A DNA stretch of 64,000 nucleotides. It comes from Acidimicrobiaceae bacterium (GTDB taxonomy: Bacteria; Actinomycetota; Acidimicrobiia; Acidimicrobiales; Ilumatobacteraceae). A program made the translations under genes and the position numbers. How positions within the stretch are numbered: position 1 is the first letter of the stretch; the number at the start of each line of letters is the position of its first letter. The stretch spans positions 248,001-312,000 of the forward strand of contig JACJWG010000002.1 in assembly GCA_020637235.1 (NCBI GenBank). Reading direction: 5' to 3'. The notes beneath the pieces were generated by a model that searched no databases, was not told the origin of the DNA, and saw nothing but the letters and a program-made list of their open reading frames with translations. Shown piece by piece: positions 17,829 through 26,448 of the stretch.

Positions 17829-18860
17829 TTACGAGACGTATTCGTCGGTGCCGCGGGTGACGACGACCTGGCCGCTCTCCTCGAGCGCTCGGATGACGCG
17901 CACGATCGAGCCTTGCGCCTCCTCCACGGTCTTCATCTTCACGGCGCCGAGGAGGGTGATCTCCTCGTCGAGGTTCTGCGCCGCACGTTCGGACATGTTG
18001 CGCATGATCTTCTGCTTCACCTCGGCGCGCACGCCCTTCAGGGCGGTCGCCAGTTCCTTCGCGTCCACCTGGCGCAACACGAGCTGCACGGCGCGGTCGT
18101 CGAGGGTGACGATGTCCTCGAACACGAACATCCGCGAGCGCACCTCGTCGGCGAGCTCTTCGTTGTGGTGCTCGAGCCCTTCGAAGATCGAACGTTCGGT
18201 GGCCCGGTCGCTGCGGTTCAGGATCTCGATGAGGGTCTGCACGCCGTCGGCCGCAGCCTGGTTCTGCTGGCTCTTCACCACCGACGAGAGACGCTTCTCG
18301 AGTTGCGCCTCGAGCAGCGAGATCACCTCAGGCGAGGTCTGGTCGAGGGTGGCGATGCGGATCGACACCTCGCGCTGCAGCTCTTCGGGGAGGCCGCCGA
18401 CCACCATCGATGCGATGTCGGGGTTCACGTGGGCGAGGACGAGGGCGATGGTCTGCGGGTGCTCGGACGACAAGAAGTTCAGGATCTGACGAGGGTCGGC
18501 GTTCTTCAGGAACTCGAACGGTGCCTTCACCATCGTCTCTTTGAGGTTCTCGATGATCTCGGTGGCACGCGTCGCTCCGAGCGATGCCTCGAGCAGTTCC
18601 TGCGCGGTCTGGAAGCCGCCGCTCTGCAGATGGTCGCCGGCCACGACGAGGGCGGCGAACTCGGTGAGCGTGTGATCGCTGTCCTCCTTCTTGATCGTCT
18701 GCGACTTCACGATCTCGGCGGTGATCTGGGTGACCTCGTTGTCGCCGAGCAGCTTGAGCACCTTCGACGAGTGCTCCTGGCCGAGCTTCAACAGCAGGAT
18801 CGCGGCCTTCTGCGCGCCGGTGAGATCGCTCTGGGGGATGGCGGGTGCGGAGTCAGACAT
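17829..18860 (-). CDS. fliG: Flagellar motor switch protein FliG
   Basis: FliG links the MS ring to the C-ring and receives torque from the stators. The 343-aa product shows the N-terminal FliF-binding domain (TGAQKAAILLLKLGQEHSSK), the middle EHPQTIALVLAHV and LPEELQREVSIRIA motifs, and the C-terminal torque helix (DDRAVQLVLRQVDAKELATA, then MSERAAQNLDEEI). It follows fliF, separated by a tandem-repeat spacer; 124 bp separate it from fliI. Confidence 0.96.
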   Translation of the reverse strand: MSDSAPAIPQSDLTGAQKAAILLLKLGQEHSSKVLKLLGDNEVTQITAEIVKSQTIKKEDSDHTLTEFAALVVAGDHLQSGGFQTAQELLEASLGATRATEIIENLKETMVKAPFEFLKNADPRQILNFLSSEHPQTIALVLAHVNPDIASMVVGGLPEELQREVSIRIATLDQTSPEVISLLEAQLEKRLSSVVKSQQNQAAADGVQTLIEILNRSDRATERSIFEGLEHHNEELADEVRSRMFVFEDIVTLDDRAVQLVLRQVDAKELATALKGVRAEVKQKIMRNMSERAAQNLDEEITLLGAVKMKTVEEAQGSIVRVIRALEESGQVVVTRGTDEYVS

Positions 18861-18861
18861 G

Positions 18862-18931
18862 GTGGGTCATCAGTCGTGGGTCATCAGTCGTGGGTCATCA
18901 GTCGTGGGTGATCGGTCGTGGGTCGTCGGTC
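18862..18931. repeat. 14-bp tandem repeat, five copies
   Basis: Five copies of GTGGGTCATCAGTC (three perfect, two with one or two changes) plus a partial sixth fill almost the whole 76-bp space between the fliF stop and the fliG start. There are no spacers, so this is not a CRISPR. It places repeated sequence in the fliG ribosome-entry region. Confidence 0.93.
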
Positions 18932-18936
18932 GCGGG

Positions 18937-20631
18937 TCAACGTCGGGCGGGTTGCTTCTGCTCGGCCAGCCACGCGCGCAGCACGTTGGCCACTTCCTGG
19001 GGGCGCCGGTCGGCCATCTGCGTGAGCTCGTTCATCACGATGGCGTCGCGATCGGGCGGTGCTTGGATCGCGATCGGCACCAGCTCGGTCTCGAGCGAGT
19101 CGTCGAGCGTCTCGGCCGAGCCGGGGCCGAGGCTCGGCCTCGGGCCGGTGCTGATCTCGCCGATGTTGATCGGCTCGACGGTCACCTTGCGGGCGTTCTT
19201 GGCGCTCTTGTAGCCGAGGAACAGGGCGATCAGGATCACGAACAGCACGGCGACAGTGCGCACCAGCCCCATCATCTGGTCCTTCGAGGCCGCGGCGGCC
19301 TCGGCCGCTGCGGCCTCCTCGGCGGCAGCGGCCGTGGTGGTGTCGAATGGCAACAAGGTGACCTCGAGGCTGTCGGGACCTTCCTCGTCGCGGGCCCCGG
19401 TGGCGGCCCGGATCATCGACTTGATGGTCTCGCGCTGTTCCTCGGTGACGACGTTCGAGTCGAGCACCACGGAGATGTTGAGCCGCTCCACCGTGCCGGG
19501 GACCGCCGTGCGCTGCTCGACGACGCGGTCGATGCCGTACACGGTGTCGGCCTCGATCTTCACGTATCCGTCGCCGGCGGTGACACCTCCGGTGCCGTCG
19601 TCGACCGTGATGTCGTCGGCGGTCGGGGCGCCGTCGGGGCCGAGGATGCCGGTCTCGCCACCGTCGATCGTGGTGCCGTCGGCGGCGGTGCCGTCGGTGC
19701 CCGTGCCGTCGTACTGCTCACGCGAGCCGGAGTTCGACAGGACGTACGGCTCCTCGTCCTCGCCGTCGAGGCTGCCGTAGTCCTCCGACGTCGACTGGGC
19801 CTGGTCGAGGTCGAGCTCGGCGGTCACGGTGACGGCCGCCTTGTTGGGGCCCACCACCTTCGACAGCATGGCGCTCAGCGACGCCATCACCCGGGCCTCG
19901 TATTCGGCGGTGGCCTTCGCGCGGTCGCTGCTGCCACCACCGGCGATGCCGCCGGCAGCCCCGCCACCCGCCGAGAGCACCGTGCCGTTCGAGTCGATCA
20001 CGGTGACGCCCTCGGGCTTCATGTCCTTCACGGACGAGGCGACCAGGTGCACGATCGCCTCCACCTCACCCGACGAGATGCTGCTCATGCCGCCGGTGTT
20101 CACGAGCACGGAGGCCGTGGGCGTGGCCGGCTCGTCGACGAACACCGAGTCGTCGGGGAGGGCCAGGTGCACCGAAGCGCTCTGCACGCTCTCGAGCGCG
20201 CTGAGCGTCTTCGCCAGCTCGCCTTCGAGGGCGCGCTGGTAGTCGATGCGCTGGCGGAACTCGCTCGTCGTGATGCCCTGGTTGTCGAGCAGCGCGTACC
20301 CCTCGTTCGACGTGGGGAGGCCGTCGCCGGCCAGGGCGACGCGCAGGTCGTACACCTCGTCCTTCGGCACGAGCACGGTCTTGCCGGCGTCGGTGAGGTC
20401 GTAGGCCACCCCGCGCGCGGCGAGCGCATCGACCACCGATGCAGCGTCGGTGGCGTTGAGGTCGGTGTAGAGCGCGGTCATCGCCACGTCGCCGCCACCC
20501 CTCGACAGGACGAGGCTGCCGGCGACGACGGTGAGGACGACGGCGCCGAGGGTGATGCGCTGGATGGGGGTCAGCTTGCCGGCGAGCTCCTTGGCCCGCA
20601 CGACGGCGTTCGGTTGATCGTTGGTGGGCAT
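18937..20631 (-). CDS. fliF: Flagellar MS-ring protein FliF
   Basis: FliF forms the membrane ring on which the flagellum is built. The 564-aa product has an N-terminal membrane helix (about residues 25-45), the secretin-like ring domains (TDLNATDAASVVDALAARGV, YALLDNQGITTSEFRQRI, VQSASVHLALPDDSVF), a periplasmic Gly/Thr/Asp-rich loop and a second membrane helix near 470. The last 35 residues hold the FliG-binding tail (LTQMADRRPQEVANVLRAWL). It abuts the fliE stop. Confidence 0.96.
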   Translation of the reverse strand: MPTNDQPNAVVRAKELAGKLTPIQRITLGAVVLTVVAGSLVLSRGGGDVAMTALYTDLNATDAASVVDALAARGVAYDLTDAGKTVLVPKDEVYDLRVALAGDGLPTSNEGYALLDNQGITTSEFRQRIDYQRALEGELAKTLSALESVQSASVHLALPDDSVFVDEPATPTASVLVNTGGMSSISSGEVEAIVHLVASSVKDMKPEGVTVIDSNGTVLSAGGGAAGGIAGGGSSDRAKATAEYEARVMASLSAMLSKVVGPNKAAVTVTAELDLDQAQSTSEDYGSLDGEDEEPYVLSNSGSREQYDGTGTDGTAADGTTIDGGETGILGPDGAPTADDITVDDGTGGVTAGDGYVKIEADTVYGIDRVVEQRTAVPGTVERLNISVVLDSNVVTEEQRETIKSMIRAATGARDEEGPDSLEVTLLPFDTTTAAAAEEAAAAEAAAASKDQMMGLVRTVAVLFVILIALFLGYKSAKNARKVTVEPINIGEISTGPRPSLGPGSAETLDDSLETELVPIAIQAPPDRDAIVMNELTQMADRRPQEVANVLRAWLAEQKQPARR

Positions 20632-20955
20632 CTAGACCTGCATGCGCATGATCTCGTTGAAGGCCTCGACGGCCCGGTTCCGGATCTGCACGGTGAGTTG
20701 GGTGAGGAGTTGTGCCTCGGTGGAGGCGATGGTGAAGTCCTGGATCGACTGCAGGTCGCCGGTGGCGGCCTTCAGCGACAGGTCGTCGGCACGCGCGTGT
20801 GCGGCCGAGAGCTTGTCGAGCTGCTGGGTGAGGACGTCGCCGAACGACATGCCCTCGTTGGCAGCGGACGAGGTGACGGTGCGGTTGCCGGGTTGGACGG
20901 CGGTGGCGACCGAGATCGGGGAGATGGGGAGGATGGGGATGGCCACGCTGATCAC
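20632..20955 (-). CDS. fliE: Flagellar hook-basal body protein FliE
   Basis: FliE is the adaptor between the MS ring and the rod. The 107-aa product has the C-terminal FliE block SIQDFTIASTEAQLLTQL, then TVQIRNRAVEAFNEIMRMQV, diagnostic of the family. It overlaps flgC by 4 nt and is directly adjacent to fliF, the conserved flgB-flgC-fliE-fliF order. Confidence 0.95.
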   Translation of the reverse strand: MISVAIPILPISPISVATAVQPGNRTVTSSAANEGMSFGDVLTQQLDKLSAAHARADDLSLKAATGDLQSIQDFTIASTEAQLLTQLTVQIRNRAVEAFNEIMRMQV

Positions 20956-21359
20956 CGACCGATCGACAAGATGGTGTCGTAGGCCTCTTTGGCGCTCTCG
21001 AACGAGCGCACGTTGGCCTGGTATCCGCGCTGGGCGAGCTGCATGTACACCATCTGGTCGGTGAGGTTGATCTCCGGGTTGCGCACCATGCCCTCGGCGT
21101 CGGCGAGCGGGTGGTTGGGCTCGTAGGTGAGTCGACCGTCGGCCGACCCGAACACGGCCCGGCTCACCACCACCCCGTCGCCGAGGCTGTCCTCGCCGAC
21201 GATCGGCTTCACCTCGACGAAGCGCTCGCGGAACGCGGCCTCGCTGGTGGCGACGGTGTTGTTCATGTTGGCGACGTTGTCGGCGACGGCGTTGAGCCAG
21301 GTCTTGTAGGCGCCCATGCCCGACGTGGCGACGTCGAGGATCTTGAAGATCGCGCTCAC
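20952..21359 (-). CDS. flgC: Flagellar proximal rod protein FlgC
   Basis: FlgC is a proximal rod subunit. The 135-aa product opens with FKILDVATSGMGAYKTWLNA and VADNVANMNN and ends with the rod helix NLTDQMVYMQLAQRGYQANV. The GTG start has GGAGGAG just upstream. The gene follows flgB after 79 bp and overlaps fliE. Confidence 0.95.
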   Translation of the reverse strand: MSAIFKILDVATSGMGAYKTWLNAVADNVANMNNTVATSEAAFRERFVEVKPIVGEDSLGDGVVVSRAVFGSADGRLTYEPNHPLADAEGMVRNPEINLTDQMVYMQLAQRGYQANVRSFESAKEAYDTILSIGR

Positions 21360-21438
21360 GGCTCCTCCTTGCGACGGGATCGATTCAGGGGTGGATGGGA
21401 AACTGGTGTCTCGGTTCGGCCATCCGTGGCCCGACCGG

Positions 21439-21804
21439 TCACTGACCGGTGATCGCTGTTCGCAAGAGTGCGTACTTGGCGTTCAGTGCTTGCACCACGA
21501 GGCGTTGGCGCAGCACGTTCTCCTTCTCGTTGAGCAGTTCGAAGTCGATGTTCACGTTGTTGCCGTTGGCGCGTGTGGCACCGAGCGATTCGGTGACCGC
21601 GAGATCCATCTCGGTCGGCTCACCGCCTTCGAGTGCGGCTCGCAGGCTGTCCTCGAAGCTGACGATGCGCGCCCGGTAGCCGGGCGTCTCGACGTTCGCG
21701 ACGTTGGCCGAGATGGCCTGCTGCCGCGCGTCGAGACCGTTGATCGCCAGATGGAGTGCCTGTGTCGTACCGTCGGAGATGCCCGAGATGTTGACGACAT
21801 TCAT
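21439..21804 (-). CDS. flgB: Flagellar proximal rod protein FlgB
   Basis: FlgB is the first rod subunit. The 121-aa product has the LAINGLDARQQAISANVANV segment followed by ETPGYRAR and the C-terminal helix ENVLRQRLVVQALNAKYALL. The ATG at 21804 is chosen over the longer open frame because it gives the normal length and has GGAA upstream. A gap of 91 bp separates it from fliH. Confidence 0.94.
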   Translation of the reverse strand: MNVVNISGISDGTTQALHLAINGLDARQQAISANVANVETPGYRARIVSFEDSLRAALEGGEPTEMDLAVTESLGATRANGNNVNIDFELLNEKENVLRQRLVVQALNAKYALLRTAITGQ

Positions 21805-21895
21805 CGGGGGTTCCGCCGGTCCGTCCGCACGACCATGACTGTGTGCGACCCCACGGGATTGCAAGCAGCATCGGCTGTGTCGTTCGTCAAGAGTT

Positions 21896-22558
21896 TCACG
21901 AGGCGAACGCGTCGCGTAGCCGCGCGAAGACCGCGGGCAGCTGGGCGTCCACCTGCAGCGCGCCGCACGTTGCGACGCAGCCGCCGCGGGCGACCGCCGG
22001 ATCGGCCACGATCTGCACGTCGCCGGCGCGATGGCCCATCGATGCCGTGGCGTCGAGCACCACGGCCAGGTCGGCCGGATGCACGCGCATCACCACGTCA
22101 CCCCGGTCCGGCACCATGCTGATGGCCCGTTCCACGGCGCCGAGCACCACGTCGTCCACCGACTGCAGCTCACGCCCGACGATCTCCTCGGCGATCTGCA
22201 GCGCGAGCGACAGCACCTGTTGCTGGAAGTCGTGGATGGTGCCGAGGTCGACGTGCTCGATGTGGTCGAGCGCGTTGGCGAGCGCCGATGCGGCGACGCG
22301 CATCTGCTCGGTGGCGAGCTGGTTCGCCGCCACCTCCCCGGCGAGACGAGCTTCGGCCTCGCGCCGGCCTGTCTCGCGTGCCGCCTCGAGCATCTCGGGG
22401 TCGGGCGCGTTCTTGGCGGCGAGCTGTTCGCTCAGCACGTTCAGCTTGGGCGGTGCGAAGCGCACCGGCCGCAGGGCGGACGCCGGGCGTTCGGTGGTGG
22501 GTCGCCGGTCGGTCAGCGGAACAGATCGAGGGGATCCGTCGAGTCTGCTCTGATCCAC
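21896..22558 (-). CDS. fliH: Flagellar assembly protein FliH
   Basis: FliH is the peripheral stalk-like regulator of FliI. The 220-aa product has an Ala/Glu-rich coiled coil (residues about 55-120), then the FliH/YscL domain: LALQIAEEIVGRELQS, AISMVPDRGDVVMRVHPADL and QIVADPAVARGGCVA. The GTG at 22558 lies 10 nt after a GGAGG but overlaps the upstream gene by 46 nt. Its place before flgB, rather than between fliG and fliI, is unusual. Confidence 0.88.
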   Translation of the reverse strand: MDQSRLDGSPRSVPLTDRRPTTERPASALRPVRFAPPKLNVLSEQLAAKNAPDPEMLEAARETGRREAEARLAGEVAANQLATEQMRVAASALANALDHIEHVDLGTIHDFQQQVLSLALQIAEEIVGRELQSVDDVVLGAVERAISMVPDRGDVVMRVHPADLAVVLDATASMGHRAGDVQIVADPAVARGGCVATCGALQVDAQLPAVFARLRDAFAS

Positions 22559-22938
22559 TGGTTGACGACCTCCGCGACACGTTGGGGGTCGGTGTCCGCG
22601 AGATGCCGTGCGAGCGCATGCGCGTACTCGACCGACATCTCCCGACCTCCCTGACGACCGTCCGAGATGTCGATCACTTGTCCAGCGGGGATCGCCACCC
22701 GTGTCGGCGCCGCAGCGAGGGCGCGCAACGCCTCGGCCTCGTTCGCCGCGGCACGTGCCTTCGCGAGCTCGAGTGCCTTGGCCGCGCTGGGTGCAGCCGT
22801 CGGGCGAGCCTTTCGTTGACGCCGACGGCGCGGCACCTTCACCGACGTGCTGATGCCCATGCCCATGACGGCCGAGCTGACCACGAGCACCACGACACCC
22901 GCGACCAGCAGGGTCGTCAGGAGGTCGGCCGCGACCAC
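22513..22938 (-). CDS. Small membrane-anchored protein with a FliF-like FliG-binding tail
   Basis: Not a recognised named family. The 141-aa product has one N-terminal membrane helix (residues about 5-27), a strongly basic stretch (PRRRRQRKARP), an Ala/Glu helix and a C-terminal segment reading ARHLADTDPQRVAEVVNQWI. This tail aligns with the FliF tail in this window (TQMADRRPQEVANVLRAWL): A-D, P-Q, V-A, V and W match in register. The GTG at 22938 has GAGGA 5 nt upstream. It sits between the FliT-like gene and fliH and may be an extra FliG or C-ring docking protein. Confidence 0.65.
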   Translation of the reverse strand: MVAADLLTTLLVAGVVVLVVSSAVMGMGISTSVKVPRRRRQRKARPTAAPSAAKALELAKARAAANEAEALRALAAAPTRVAIPAGQVIDISDGRQGGREMSVEYAHALARHLADTDPQRVAEVVNQWIRADSTDPLDLFR

Positions 22939-22945
22939 GACGTCC

Positions 22946-23311
22946 TCAGATCTTCTGGTCCAGTGACGAGCCGCTCGGCGCAGCCGCGAACCGCGACGCG
23001 CGCGCTGCTCCCGACGATGCCGTCGCCGGACGGTCGTCGAGGATCTGGCGTGCGAGTGCGGCGAGTCCGGCGGTCTCGCTGAGCAGCGACGTGGCCCAGC
23101 GCTCGAGGCTCGCCGGCATCGGGGGCAGGTCGGTGGGGATCTCGAAGCCGGGCACGGCGAGCAGCGCCTCGTCGACGTCGTCGAGCGAGCTGAGCGACAG
23201 CAGGTACGAGCGCTGGAGCTCGATCGTCTCGGCGTAGGCACGCAACAGGTCGTCCCAGGCGGCGAGCGCTGCTGCCTCGGCGAGCGCGCCGGCGTCGGGC
23301 GGTCGGACCAT
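22946..23311 (-). CDS. FliT-like / hypothetical protein downstream of fliS
   Basis: The 121-aa product is mostly helical (residues about 8-45, AAWDDLLRAYAETIELQRSY) with a Pro-rich middle and a low-complexity Ala/Ser tail. Its start overlaps the fliS stop by one base (TGATG), so the two are translationally coupled. Position after fliD-fliS and size suggest a FliT-type chaperone for FliD, but the sequence match is not strong. Confidence 0.6.
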   Translation of the reverse strand: MVRPPDAGALAEAAALAAWDDLLRAYAETIELQRSYLLSLSSLDDVDEALLAVPGFEIPTDLPPMPASLERWATSLLSETAGLAALARQILDDRPATASSGAARASRFAAAPSGSSLDQKI

Positions 23312-23820
23312 CAGGCGATCGCCGAGAAGCTCTGCCGGCCGGTGCCGGACGTGGCGAAAGGGCTGGCGGCGGGCGAGGCCGCGGGCGTCGCGAATGCCGA
23401 GCGCGTGGGTGTGGCCGGCGCCGGCGCCGTGGGCGTCGCGGGCACCGAGGCGGTCGTGGCGGCTTGACGGAACCCGTCGCCGATGTCGGCGAGCAGGGTG
23501 CGGGCCTCCGCGACCTGCTGCACGCTCTTGCGCACATTGGCCCGGGTGAGCAGATCGATCACGTACACGTAGATCGACGCGAGCTTGGGCGCGTGCTCCC
23601 AGGCGTCCTGGTCGAGCATGTACAGCAGTTCGTGCACGAGATCCTGGGCATGCACGAGCAGCTCGTGCGAACGCTCGATCTGCTTCGCCTCGATCGCCAC
23701 GACGGCGCCGGCGAGATCGCGCTCGAGCCGGTCGAACGCCATCACGACGATCTTCGCCGGCGACGCAGTCTCGAGCGCATCGGCGCTGAACCTGTTGCGG
23801 GGGGATGTGGGGAGCATCAC
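23311..23820 (-). CDS. fliS: Flagellin export chaperone FliS
   Basis: FliS binds the C-terminal helices of flagellin and keeps it unpolymerised before export. The 169-aa product has the FliS domain (residues 1-125): ETASPAKIVVMAFDRLERDL, then the LLVHAQDLVHELLYMLD helix and a YVYVIDLLTRANV segment. The last 45 residues form an Ala/Thr/Pro-rich extension not seen in typical FliS. GGAAGG lies upstream of the ATG pair. Confidence 0.92.
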   Translation of the reverse strand: MMLPTSPRNRFSADALETASPAKIVVMAFDRLERDLAGAVVAIEAKQIERSHELLVHAQDLVHELLYMLDQDAWEHAPKLASIYVYVIDLLTRANVRKSVQQVAEARTLLADIGDGFRQAATTASVPATPTAPAPATPTRSAFATPAASPAASPFATSGTGRQSFSAIA

Positions 23821-23929
23821 TGACCTTCCGTGGTGTGACGTGAGCGTTCTGTGGGGAGCGTCGTTGCAGCAACGGACCCTGCGTGGTTGACCGTCCGGTC
23901 TCCGCGACGGGATGCCCGGGTTCCGGGCT

Positions 23930-26335
23930 TCAGCTCTCGCCGCCGCCGGTCAGCCCGGCCAGCTGGCTCGACAACCAGCTCTGCTGCGTCTGGAGCGAGT
24001 TCAGCAGCGTCTGCACCTGCGTCCACTGCCTCCGGTAGGCAGCCTCTTTGATGGTGAGCCGCGCCTCGTACCGGGAGATCTGCTCGGCGTAGGACGAGTA
24101 CCGAGAGTCGTAGGTGTTCGCCGAGCTCGTCAAGGCCCCGCCCTCACCCGTGGCGTTCGTGACCAGGTTCACGAGACGCGCGGCGATGCCGGGCGAGTAC
24201 GACACCGACCCGATCGCTCCCACGGCCCCCTCCCCCACCGTGATCTCGAGCCCGCGAGCCAGCGTCGAGGTGTCGGTGTCGAGCAGCCGCAGCCGGTTGC
24301 CCACACCGATCGCCGCCTTGCCGTCGATCGTGCCGGCGACGTCGGTGCCGTCGTTCGACTGCCAGCTGCCGGCACCGAGCACGTCGAGGTTGGTCTCGAA
24401 GGAAGCAGCAGCACCGAAGTCGACCGCCGTCATACGCACGCCGCCGCCGCTCTCCTCGACGTTGACCTTCAGACCGGCGTCGGCGAGTGCAGCATTGAGC
24501 CCGCTCGCGATCTCGGCTGCGGACGCCCCCGGCGCCGCATCGTAGGTGGCGGTCACCGATCCCACGCGGACCGCGATGCGCTGGCCGGCGACCGATCCGC
24601 CTGCCAGCACGTCACCAGTGGTGGCGCGAGTCGCTGCCGTCGTCACCTCCACGTCGTAGGAGCCGGCGGCCGTCTTGTCGGTCGCCGCGGCGAACTGGAG
24701 CGATGCCGTGCTGCTGCCGCCTCGCGCGAAGAAGCGCTCGACAGCGGCGGGATCGGCCTGCATCGCCGCGGTGAACTTGGCGCTGTCGAACTTCAGCGTG
24801 CCGTCGCGCTGCACGTCGATGCCGATCGACGACGCGAGTCCGACCGAAGCGTCGCCCACCAAGGTCGTGACCGCAGCGCGGACCTGTTCGGCCAGGCGCC
24901 TGATGCCGGCATCGCCCGAGAGGGGTGACGCCGTGCCAGAGCTGGCGTCGTACTTGGTCTGCAGCGCGACGTCGGCGAGCACCCGGTTGATCGACGTCAC
25001 GAGGCTGCTCACCGCGTCGGCCGTGGTTGTTTCGTTGCGAGACACCGACACCGTCACGGCGGTCGCCGACTCCGCGTTCGCGGTCAGCGTGACCCCTGGC
25101 ATCACGTCGGAGAACACATTGCTCGACGAGGTGACCGAGTACTGCCCCGGGCCGCTCCCGATGGTGATCTGCGCGTCCTGGGCTGCCGAGGTCTCGATCA
25201 ACCCACCCACGCCACCGAACACTCCGTTCGTCACGGCGAGCGTGCCATCGAGGCCAGTCGACTTGGAGTTCATCTGCAGCAGCCAGTTGCCGTCGGCCAC
25301 CTTCACCGCCGACGCTGTCGCTCCGATGTTGGCGCCGTTGATCGCGGCTGCGACGGATGAGAGCGTGCGGTCACCCGTCGAGACCACGGCCACGGTGGCG
25401 TTCCCGGTCCGCAGTCCACCCAGGAGGTCGAAGGTGAGGTTGCCCGATCCGGTGTCGACGGCGATCGGCGGCGCGCCCGAACCGGCGGAGGTGACGACGG
25501 TGACGGGATTGGTGCCGATCTGAACGGCGCCGTCGGTGCCGGCGATGGCCACGCCGTCGACGGCGAGGCCCAGCGACGCGAGCGCGCTCCCGCCGGTCAC
25601 CTGAATCGTGGCGGCGGAACCTTCGTGTGTGGTGGTCATCCGCACCCGGCCGGTGCCGTCGAGCGAAGAACTGATCCCGGCGCCTGCTGCTGCGGCGGCC
25701 GAGTCGATCGCATCGCGGACTCCGGCGGCGCTGTAGGTGCCGGCGGCGAGGGTGAGTGTTGTTGCGACTCCGTCGATCGACACGTCGATGGTGTCGTTCA
25801 CACCAGCCGTGATCACCGTCGATCCGGCGAGTGCCGCGCCTGCCGACTTCACTGCGCCGACGGTGGCCTGCGTGACCGTGACCGTGTACTTCCCCGCCGG
25901 CACGCCAGAATCGGGGGTTGCGGCGCCGAACCCGAGACTGCTGCTGGTGGTGGACAGCGCGAGGGAGGCCGCCGTGGTGACGACCGACGAGTTGCTCGCC
26001 ACCGAGTTGCTGGTGCGCACCCCGTGCGCGCGAGCCAGCTGGTCGACGCTGAAGCTGATGCTGCCAGCGGCAGCCGATGCCGACAGGGTCGCCGTCACCG
26101 CGGACGACGACACCGACGACGAGTACTTCGCGAGGCCACTCGTGAGCAGGCCGCCCGCGGCTGTCTTCAGGCTCTCGAAGCTGTTCCGCAGGCGTCCCAC
26201 GGCGTCGCTCTGCAACTTCACGGCCGACTGACGACTGGTGAGCCGGTCGATCGGTTGCCGGTCGATCGCGATGAACCCGCTCACGATCGAGCTGACGTCG
26301 ATGCCGGCGGCGGTGAAGCTGATGCTGTTCGACAT
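23930..26335 (-). CDS. fliD: Flagellar filament capping protein FliD
   Basis: FliD caps the filament tip and guides flagellin insertion. The 801-aa product is long for the family. The N-terminal domain is typical (SISFTAAGIDVSSIVSGFIA, then IDRLTSRQSAVKLQSDAVGR). The C-terminal domain ends with the coiled-coil pattern YSSYAEQISRYEARLTIKEA and YRRQWTQVQTLLNSLQTQQS. The centre is an expanded surface region rich in Thr, Ser and Val, with repeated blocks near residues 130-330. SD GAGGAGG precedes the ATG. Confidence 0.94.
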   Translation of the reverse strand: MSNSISFTAAGIDVSSIVSGFIAIDRQPIDRLTSRQSAVKLQSDAVGRLRNSFESLKTAAGGLLTSGLAKYSSSVSSSAVTATLSASAAAGSISFSVDQLARAHGVRTSNSVASNSSVVTTAASLALSTTSSSLGFGAATPDSGVPAGKYTVTVTQATVGAVKSAGAALAGSTVITAGVNDTIDVSIDGVATTLTLAAGTYSAAGVRDAIDSAAAAAGAGISSSLDGTGRVRMTTTHEGSAATIQVTGGSALASLGLAVDGVAIAGTDGAVQIGTNPVTVVTSAGSGAPPIAVDTGSGNLTFDLLGGLRTGNATVAVVSTGDRTLSSVAAAINGANIGATASAVKVADGNWLLQMNSKSTGLDGTLAVTNGVFGGVGGLIETSAAQDAQITIGSGPGQYSVTSSSNVFSDVMPGVTLTANAESATAVTVSVSRNETTTADAVSSLVTSINRVLADVALQTKYDASSGTASPLSGDAGIRRLAEQVRAAVTTLVGDASVGLASSIGIDVQRDGTLKFDSAKFTAAMQADPAAVERFFARGGSSTASLQFAAATDKTAAGSYDVEVTTAATRATTGDVLAGGSVAGQRIAVRVGSVTATYDAAPGASAAEIASGLNAALADAGLKVNVEESGGGVRMTAVDFGAAASFETNLDVLGAGSWQSNDGTDVAGTIDGKAAIGVGNRLRLLDTDTSTLARGLEITVGEGAVGAIGSVSYSPGIAARLVNLVTNATGEGGALTSSANTYDSRYSSYAEQISRYEARLTIKEAAYRRQWTQVQTLLNSLQTQQSWLSSQLAGLTGGGES

Positions 26336-26401
26336 CGGGTCCTCCTCGGGACGGGCGGGCGTGGGTGGGGAGAGTCAGACGGCTGAGGCGAGAACGGGCG
26401 A

Positions 26402-26430
26402 AAGGGGGCCCGGCATCGCCGAGCCCCCTT
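26402..26430 (-). terminator. Hairpin terminator downstream of fliC
   Basis: A near-perfect hairpin lies 18 bp past the fliC stop: AAGGGGGC pairs with GCCCCCTT, with an inner CGGC/GCCG stem. The minus-strand side ends in TTTC. It separates fliC transcription from fliD. Confidence 0.8.
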
Positions 26431-26448
26431 CCGTCGCCATGTTCTGGA

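Noticed and set aside
18862..18931. Possible CRISPR array
   Set aside because: Repeat units are only 14 bp and directly adjacent with no unique spacers; it is a simple tandem repeat.
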